NCBI GenBank assembly: GCA_002914805.1
Contig: JXTB01000043.1
Location: 563,598 to 627,597, forward strand
Length of the DNA stretch: 64,000 nt
Reading direction: 5' to 3'
Source of the DNA: Parasponia andersonii
Lineage: Eukaryota > Streptophyta > Magnoliopsida > Rosales > Cannabaceae
Both the position numbers and the translations under genes were made by a program. The notes below the pieces were generated by a model. It worked only from the letters and a program-made list of their open reading frames with translations. It was not told where the DNA came from and ran no database searches. The stretch's first letter is position 1, and each line of letters begins with the position of its first letter. Shown here piece after piece: positions 33,583 to 64,000 of this stretch.

Positions 33583-34900
33583 TGTTAGTCTAAGATTAAC
33601 TAACCCAACAAGGTGGTAAATTGGGTTTAAGAATCTTTTGCAAACTTTTCTTGATAAACAAGTAAATTGTGCAAGTAACAACAATATTATGTAAAAATAG
33701 CTAAATAGTATGCATAGGTAAAAGATAAATAAATTAAAGAGATAGGAATAGAGAAATGCAAATACTATTTTTACGAAGTTCAACAAATGTGACGTCCCTG
33801 GCTTTGGTTAATTCGCTTCGAGCTTTCTACTATCGGATCAATAGAATGGGCTTGACCGACCCTTTTACACAACGAGTGATTTCTGCTTAGGTACATTCAA
33901 GTCTTTACAATAGTTTTGAATCCAACTCTAACTCGAATTGTTTAGATCTAGTACCAATCTCACCTAAAATGAGTTGTTTATGAATCTGATGTCAACTTCA
34001 CTTCACAAATATAATTTGGTTTTTGTTTATTAAAAACTCAACTAGAATATCTCTAATGAAAATAATTGATACAAGGTAAGCTTAGAGAGAATAGATGTGA
34101 AGATAAGATATAATCTAGTTTGGCTCAAGTAATTTTTATCAAAAAAATGGATTTAAAAGTTTGAATCACAAAAATTGATTTGAACAACTTGAAAGTGTGA
34201 TTAAAGCAATGCAAAAATATTTAAAAGTTGTTTCAAGTGTTAGAAAAGCTTCTATTTATAGACTTGAATGAAAACTAGCCGTTGTAGACTATTTGACAGA
34301 CAATCTATTATTTTCAGTAGACCAAAAATATACTTTCGATCGACCGAAAATACTAGCCATTGAAAATGAGGTTCTAGCAATCAAATTTGAAAATATATCA
34401 AAAATTGGACAGAAAATAGGTAGACTAAAAATGAGAATCGGTCGACTAAAAATACCCAAGAGCATATTTTGATTTTTATTTCAAGTTTTTTTCAATTCTT
34501 TTCAAAATTGTGACTTCTGAAATTGATTTTTATGAAATATGGATACTATAGAAATTCATAAATCAATTTAAAAACTTGTATAAAATAAATTTCACATTTT
34601 AATTGGAGATAAGTTTGACAATATTGATTTAAAAATTTCTAATTTTATGAAAAATTTGAGCTACTAAGATTATAATATGTATGAACAAGTATTCAAGTAT
34701 AAGAATTAAGCATTTAATCTTGGCTAGTCTAAGTCTTGTATTCTTAAACTTTGTTTTCAAACTCTTTTTTATAATCTATCTTGAATGTCATGTAATCCTT
34801 TCAATTTAGCTTGCTACATATTTAAGTTGATTATTAGTTCTTAATCATATGTTTGTTAGCTTCAAAATATGAGAATATGATTGATGATACAAAGTATGAG
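33583..34900. other. Unclassified insertion between copia integrase and RT
   Basis: After the HKGYK-type end of the integrase tail at about 33575, copia homology stops. It returns around 34980 with Ser/Pro-rich linker and at 35090 with RT. The roughly 1.3 kb between has no coding frame. It contains phrases such as ACGAAGTTCAACAAATG and CGATCGACCGAAAA that look repeat-derived. GTTAGTCTAAG near the left edge and CTAGTCTAAG near 34725 hint at related ends, but no class or target duplication could be fixed. Confidence 0.45.
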
Positions 34901-35084
34901 TCAACAAATAACTCTACCACAGTAGACGAATTTACATTGCTTGAAGTGTTACCTTTGATGAGAAAACCTTCTCATTCCATTTTGACCCTCTATTCAACCA
35001 AAACCTTCCCATTCCAAAGTAGGCACTTAAAAACCAAAAGGTTTTATTGCTATTTCTGCTTCCATTCATTCTCACACTTCTAGT

Positions 35085-36090
35085 GAATCATAAATACCCA
35101 AAAATATCTTAGAAGTACTAAACTCGCCTAAATGGAAAGCAACTATGGAAGATGAATTCAAAGCCTTACATACAAATAAACATGGTTTTTAATACCTTAC
35201 TAACCAAAGATGACAGCCATTGGTAATAAATAGGTCTATAAAATCAAACACAACTTTGATAGATCGATTAAGCGTCATATGGTCCGATTGGTGGCTAAAG
35301 GATTTCACCAAATACATGGAATTGATTATAAGAAAACCTATAGTGGAGTCGTCAAACCTTCGACAATCTGAGTTGTCTTAAGCTTAGCAGTTTTTAAATA
35401 GTAGAACATCAAACAACTTGACATTAATAATGATTTCCTCAATAGAGAACTCAGAGAATCAGTTTATATGAATCAACTGAAAGGTTTTAAAAACTACTCT
35501 AAACTAGATTATGTCTGCAAACTCAAGAAGGCTATTTATAGCCTTAAACAAGCACCATGGCCTTAGTTTGAGAAGCTAAAGTTTGAACTTATTCGTATGA
35601 AATTTAGACTCCATTTCAGATGGCTTAATGCTCATCTTCAAGGAAAATGAGACTCTACTAATCTTCCTAGTCTATGTGAATGATATTCTTCTCACTGAGA
35701 ATAAATAAACAAACATAGAAAGCTTGGTACAACATCTACATGAAAGGTTTGCTCTAAAAGACCTTGGCTCTCTCAAATTCTTCTTAGGCATTGAAGTTGA
35801 TAGAGTCTTTGCAAACTAATATTTGTCTTAATCTCAATACAGTAATGAACTCTTGAAGCGAACTAATATGTCTAATAATAAGCCTTGTACTAGTCCAGCC
35901 TCTGTTGGAAAGAGTCTCTCATTGTATAACAGTTCTCCTCTCATAAAGGAAGATATAAAACTTTATTGTTGCACAATCAGAGCCTTCCAATATGTAGTAA
36001 TCACCGGACCAAAAATATCCTACTCTGTTAATAACTTGAGTAACAACCTACTGATGTTTATTGGAGTGCATGCAAAAGGATTCTCTGCTA
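35085..36090 (+). pseudogene. Copia reverse transcriptase, YVDD box changed to YVND
   Basis: SPKWKATMEDEFKALHTNKHGF (about 35125-35190, interrupted here by a stop) opens the domain, followed by pieces of the LVAKGF block near 35290 and the [13 protein letters not shown] block near 35410-35450. The catalytic box reads LVYVNDILL at 35668-35694, with Asn (35680-35682) in place of the first Asp. LKDLGSLKFFLGIEVD follows at about 35755-35800. Many stops and frameshifts are present. Confidence 0.82.
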
Positions 36091-36985
36091 CCTAAAAGGT
36101 ACATCTAACTACGGTTTTAGCTTAAATACTTCACATCAACTCGACTTTATTGATTTCTTAGATGTCAATTAGGCTAGTGATCTAGATGATAGGAAATCTA
36201 TTATTTTTTATTATGTGTTTCTTGGAGGCAACTTGGTATCTTGGTTTTTAAAGAAATGAAGAGTTATTGTATGATCGTCAACCAAGTCTAAATACTATGA
36301 ATTAGCACAAGTGACAACTGAGCTTACATGGCTACTATCACTTCTCATGGAAATACATATTATTCCATATCAAACTCCCATCACTTGGATTGACAACATG
36401 GGAGTAATAGCTCTAGCAACAAACCTAATCTTTGATTAGGGCTGACATTCGTGTTATCATGTCGTGTTTGAGTCGACACAATTATGACACGACATATAAC
36501 ACCTAACCTAAACACAATACGATTAATAAACGTATCAAAAACTTAAACTTGAATACGACATAATTAATACAGGTGTAACATGACACGACATATGTAATCT
36601 GTTTAATAAATGTGTCATGTATCATATTATAACATATTTGATACGAATATTCAAAATTGACATGATTACTCTAATTTAACATAATTATGCACTAATTAGT
36701 TCAATTTTACACATAAAATATGTTTTAAATTAATCAAAATTATGTTTAAATAAGTCACCCAAACCCATTTATTTTGTGTTATTTTTAAGTTATATCATCG
36801 TGTCGCGTAGAAAATTGTCAGTCCTACCTTTGACGCTCGAATGAAACACAATGAAATCGATGTGCACTCTATGAGAGAAAAGATTGCACTAGGTTGTTTA
36901 GAAATTTGTTATGTCCCTACCACCAATCAAGTTGCTGATATCTTCATGAAGTCTTTTTCAAGTACTCATTTCCAATTTTAGTTAA
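36091..36985 (+). pseudogene. Copia RNase H, split by a MITE
   Basis: Pieces of the copia RNase H are visible at 36100-36436, including a SWFLKK-type stretch, the ELTWLLSLLMEI block and WIDNMGVIALATN. After the MITE the frame resumes with ARMKHNEIDVHSMREK and a CYVPTTNQVADIFMK block (36836-36950). The element would end at the polypurine tract near 37020. Confidence 0.8.
36437..36826. mobile_element. hAT-type MITE inserted in copia RNase H
   Basis: The left end TAGGGCTGACA and the reverse-complemented right end TAGGACTGACA form an 11-bp terminal inverted repeat with one mismatch. It is flanked by TCTTTGAT (36429-36436) and CCTTTGAC (36827-36834), an 8-bp target duplication matching at 6 positions, the length typical of hAT transposases. 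The interior is AT-rich with GTCGTGT/ACACGAC subterminal motifs and no ORF. Removing one flank copy restores the RNase H frame. Confidence 0.82.
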
Positions 36986-37028
36986 ATAAACTCACTGTTA
37001 ACAAGAGACTGTTTCGTTTGAGAAGGAG

Positions 37029-37282
37029 TGTTGGAAATAAAACTAGCCCATAATGCCATAAGCTTTAGATATACGCATGACTTCTCATAAGCTTAAGATG
37101 TGCGCAAGAATATTCTTTAAGCATTTCGAGAAAATGTTGTATAAATTATATTAATTGCCTTCCGTATTTGTTCTCTTGTGCATATGTAAGTACTAGTCAT
37201 TCCATTATAAATTCAATATAATGTAGCTGGGGTATTCACTCAGCCTTTAATAATTATATTTACCTTGTCTCTACCTTTTTGA
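37029..37282 (+). repeat. 3' LTR of the copia element
   Basis: Begins TGTTGGAAATAAAAC right after the purine-rich GAGAAGGAG tract (37020-37028) and matches the 5' LTR over about 254 bases. The exact terminal base is uncertain by one or two. Confidence 0.85.
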
Positions 37283-38840
37283 CTTAGAATCTAAACCAAA
37301 AGAGAGTAATCGAAGGCTCCCAAATATTTTTGGGTAAAAATGATCAAGCGTCAAGCAAGCTCTTAGGATCATCGAACAAGCCGCTAGAGTCGTTAAACAA
37401 TCAGTTATAGCCACTGAATGATGGTGCCACCTGGGTATATGATTAAAAGTAAGAATCATTGTCTTTAATCAATTCTATTGAACATCTTTATTCCTAAATC
37501 CCATTGAATCAATTAGGTTTATAAGGAAGTTTCTAACATTGACCCAAGAAAATGGGTAAAGAAAGGTGATGAAGGACCTCTATTCATCCATTGTGGTTAC
37601 TGTTACCAGTGTTAGAGATGAGATCCTCGTACAAGCTAGGAGGTTAGAGACAAGATTGTTGAAAAAGAGAAATTTCATAAAATATGTTCTATTTGTGCCT
37701 TATTTACATGTATATAACTTCCACAATAAAACTTTAAAAATATGACTAGATTCTTTAAAAAGATTTAACAATTCTCAAAATTTTTCAACTTTTATCTATG
37801 CTTTAGACCTAATTTTTCCTCACTTTTTCTTGTTTTTCCCTTTCTCTTCTTCTGCGCTTCATCTCAATCTTCAACCTTCTCTCAACTCTATAATTATTTA
37901 AACAATTAAAGCTAAATCAATGTTATAGAAATGAAATGGATATAATTTAAAATAGTTAGCATTTGAGTTTTGAAATATTTTATGGTAGATTTTACATTTA
38001 AAACAAAATTTGGATCAATTTCTATGAATTTTTGGAAATTTGGACTAGCTGTCTAGACAAACATCGAAAATTTCGATGAATTTTGATAAAATTTGATGTC
38101 ATTTCGATAAAGTATATTTTTATAATAGAATCTAAAAAATTACTTGATGGTAATTTCTTAATCGTTCATGAAAGATATGAAAGCGAAAGAGAAAATTGAG
38201 AAATTTTAAGAGCGAACAAAAATATTATGGGAAAATATACATAGAAAGATGGTATAAGCAGAGCAAAAGAATCCTATAGATATTTGAGATCTTTTCTAAC
38301 ATCGATAAAATTATGCTTTTAGGGGCAATTTTATCAATCGCATATTTTAAACATTCATTGAAGACATATAGATACAATTGGGTCATATATGGAACATATT
38401 GATTGAAATTTCTCTTGAAAAATAGGTAGGTTGTGATGAAGATATTGTAGAGGAGGAGACAAAGTTTTTTTATTCCCTCCAAATTGCAATGAATACCCTT
38501 GCTAAATGCCACACATCATGAACATCACATGACACTTCAGTCTTTTTTGACGGAACTAGTGAAAAAAGGACCTATTTGTCACAAAATGATTAAGGTTGAG
38601 GATTTAAATGCTACCAAAAAAAGAATCAGTACAATTTCATTGTTGAAAAAATGGGGATCTAGGTGAAAGAAAAAGGGAAAAATGGACACTGAGACAAACC
38701 ATCGCAAATCTCCATGCATACGAATTGATCCAAAAAGCAAAAATAAAATGAAATTGTACCTTTTTATTTTCTGATTAAATAGAGATAATAATAAAAAAAA
38801 AAAAAAAGAGAGATCTTCCATATCAATGGACCATAGTCCA
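37283..38840. other. Intergenic spacer upstream of the ABCC gene
   Basis: AT-rich, with no coding frame that resembles a known protein. It separates the transposon cluster from the ABCC gene and probably includes the gene's upstream regulatory region. Confidence 0.5.
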
Positions 38841-38842
38841 TC

Positions 38843-38853
38843 CGCATATATAA
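38843..38853 (+). promoter_or_regulatory. Candidate TATA box of the ABCC gene
   Basis: CATATATAATAAAC lies about 1.17 kb before the start codon and about 400 bases before the likely donor of a 5'-UTR intron. A pyrimidine-rich stretch (39008-39130) follows, common in plant leaders. No transcript evidence is available, so the start site is a guess. Confidence 0.35.
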
Positions 38854-39881
38854 TAAACAAAAGCTTTTCACTTATCGTAAGTGGTGACGCATCATCATCA
38901 TGGGTCCATGGGAGCTCTGCATTTTTGCCAATTGACGAAAATCTTTGCTCTCCGGTATCTCCACTCCAATTAGTACCAAATCACTTTGTAAGAATCGATT
39001 CTATTCCATCAATTTTTTTTTATTTTTTTTTTTTCATTTTCCCCCCACTTCCCGTTGAAAAAAGGGACCAGAAAAAGTTCCAAGATTTTCCGAGAACTTT
39101 TTCCCCAATTTTTTTTTTTCCTTTCTGGGTTTTCATTATTCAACATCTTGGACCCTTTTATTTATTTATTATTCTTTTGGGTTCCCATTTGCTTTACGTT
39201 TTGTGGGTTCAGGAGAGTTCTGCAATTTTATTGGAGTTAAGAGAAGAGAGGCATTGATTTTGGGTATTGTTTTGCTATTTTTTAATGATTAGAGTAAGCT
39301 GTGTTTGAATTTTCTTTGGTTTAGTTGATGCTTTCAACTTAGGATAATGCATTGAAATAGAGTCTGCCTTTTGATTTTTAAATAAATAAATAATTTTTTG
39401 GCAAAAAGTCGAATTTTTGTTTTTGTTTTTGTTTTTGTTTTTTTTTTTAAAATTAATGTAGATTATATGTATAAGCTTATTTTGTTGACCATTATATTCA
39501 GATTCTCAGTTCTGAGAAAAAGAAGGTAGTAAAGGGGGTTGTCTTATTTATTTATTTATTTTTCTAAAGTAACTTGGAGTTAGAAATTTTTATGTCGTTG
39601 ATAATTTGCTTTTGATACAGAAAGGTGGTTGTTGAATAGATGTTACACATACTTTATTCACTCCATTTTCTTGCTTAGAAAGCCAACGAAAGTCGAGATT
39701 TTGTCTTGACAAAAATATTTGGAAGAACCTTTCAACCCTTGTAGCTTCGTGTATTGTTCTCAGTTGACTTAATGGTATTTTGTCCTTTTGGAGTGTCAAA
39801 GACCAGAAAATTTGATCATTTTATTTTTTGGTGGGAAAATTAATGGAGTTGTTGTTTCTTGAATGTTTGGTCCTGTTGCAG

Positions 39882-40011
39882 GAGTAGCTGAGAGACCTAG
39901 ACTTATCCTGGAGCTAGAGCACAAGTCCTATATTAGAAGTAGAAAGGCAGTGTGGTGATTATGAGCTTCAAGTGAAGATTCTTTTTTCTTTTAGAGGTCT
40001 AGTTAACAGAA
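39882..40011 (+). other. 5'-UTR second part of the ABCC gene and inferred UTR intron
   Basis: TTGCAG at 39876-39881 is a good acceptor 130 bases before the ATG. A plausible donor, GG|GTATTG, is at 39264, giving a 618-bp intron (39264-39881) in the leader. The first non-coding exon would end at 39263; its start is unknown. Confidence 0.45.
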
Positions 40012-63575
<23,564 letters not shown>

Positions 63576-63978
63576 GTATTGCACGATGTGTTTACCCTGG
63601 AATCGCATACATATTTTGCATGATGCATATATTTGACACTGCATTTGTATTACCTCAGTTGCATATTTGGTTCAGATTTTCACTTTTTTTTTCTTCGAAA
63701 GAGTCCACTAGAAGTAGTCTGAAAGCTTCTTTAGTGTAGAACCTTCTTTGAAGCAACTTGTTAGGAGGTAGAGTTCAGTTTTCCATTAATTTCTACAGAA
63801 GGTATTATCCACCGCAGCACTACACATTGCACATCTGGGGAGTGGAAAACTTTCATGGGGCATTTTTGGCATTTAGAATCTGCAGTAGACCTAGTAACAA
63901 ACTGACAAGCATAAGCTTTTTAACGGAAATCATCGTTTCCCACAAAAGAACTGTAGTTCTTGTTTCCTCACTATATAA

Positions 63979-64000
63979 ATATATATATATATATATATAT
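63979..64000. repeat. (AT)n microsatellite at the window end
   Basis: An AT run that reaches the last base of the window, in the intron after exon 26. Confidence 0.9.

Larger units (their letters stand above)
24990..37282 (+). mobile_element. Ty1/copia LTR retrotransposon carrying nested insertions
   Basis: LTRs of about 254 bp at 24990-25243 and 37029-37282 match along their length. In order on the plus strand come a primer-binding site, gag (split), a DSGA protease, integrase, RT and RNase H (split), the diagnostic copia order with integrase before RT. It is interrupted by Ty3 element B (25716-31649), an unclassified block (about 33583-34900) and a MITE (36437-36826). Without these the element would be about 4.7 kb, a normal copia size. 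It contains many stops and catalytic substitutions. No clear target duplication was found. Confidence 0.9.

Noticed and set aside
24985-37290. Target duplication of the copia element
   Set aside because: The five bases outside the LTRs do not match convincingly, and the LTR ends are uncertain by one or two bases.
38826-39257. Plus-strand open frame of 143 codons upstream of the ABCC start
   Set aside because: It is mostly Phe/Pro runs from pyrimidine tracts in the probable leader and TATA region. No domain or coding bias supports it.
63576-63739. Reading-through of exon 26 to a stop at 63739
   Set aside because: After VVEG the sequence turns into intron-like DNA behind a GGTATT donor. The family has a further conserved C-terminal stretch that is not encoded here, so the last exon is taken to lie past 64000.

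Overview
The window looks like nuclear DNA of a dicot plant. It is AT-rich, carries plant-type LTR retrotransposons, LINEs and MITEs, and holds a multi-exon gene for a plant vacuolar ABC transporter of subfamily C (ABCC1/ABCC2 type, formerly MRP1/MRP2). The species cannot be named from the sequence.

About 1-37.3 kb is a graveyard of nested transposons. (a) 1-5456 (+): a decayed Ty3/gypsy chromovirus (element A), 5' LTR cut by the window edge. (b) 5457-9744: AT-rich spacer with one hAT-like non-autonomous element near 9181-9501. (c) 9745-24718 (-): a 5'-truncated L1-type LINE, split inside its zinc-finger/RT C-terminal region by a 12.3-kb Tat-lineage Ty3/gypsy element at 10596-22901 (-). That element has gag, protease, RT, a dual RNase H and integrase on the minus strand, two tandem-repeat arrays, and on the plus strand an antisense, apparently spliced extra ORF with its own TATA box. 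(d) 24990-37282 (+): a Ty1/copia element whose gag is split by element B (25716-31649, -), a second copy of the element A family. Its RNase H is split by a hAT-type MITE (36437-36826, 8-bp target duplication), and an unclassified insertion lies between integrase and RT.

About 38.8-64 kb is the ABCC gene on the plus strand: a probable non-coding 5' exon, then 26 coding exons (40012-63575) that keep one open frame of about 1592 codons. The usual MRP order is visible: TMD0, TMD1, NBD1, linker, TMD2, NBD2, C-terminal tail. Only the last short exon lies beyond the window. One intron uses a GC-AG splice pair. The introns carry a 290-bp tandem duplication, a 490-bp fold-back repeat, a LINE endonuclease fragment split by a solo-LTR-like element, a MITE, and a 1.2-kb DNA-transposon-like insertion.

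The transposon genes are all broken by stops and frameshifts, and several catalytic Asp/Glu codons have become Asn/Lys through G-to-A changes. The ABCC gene shows no break. It is the only gene in the window likely to make a functional host protein.
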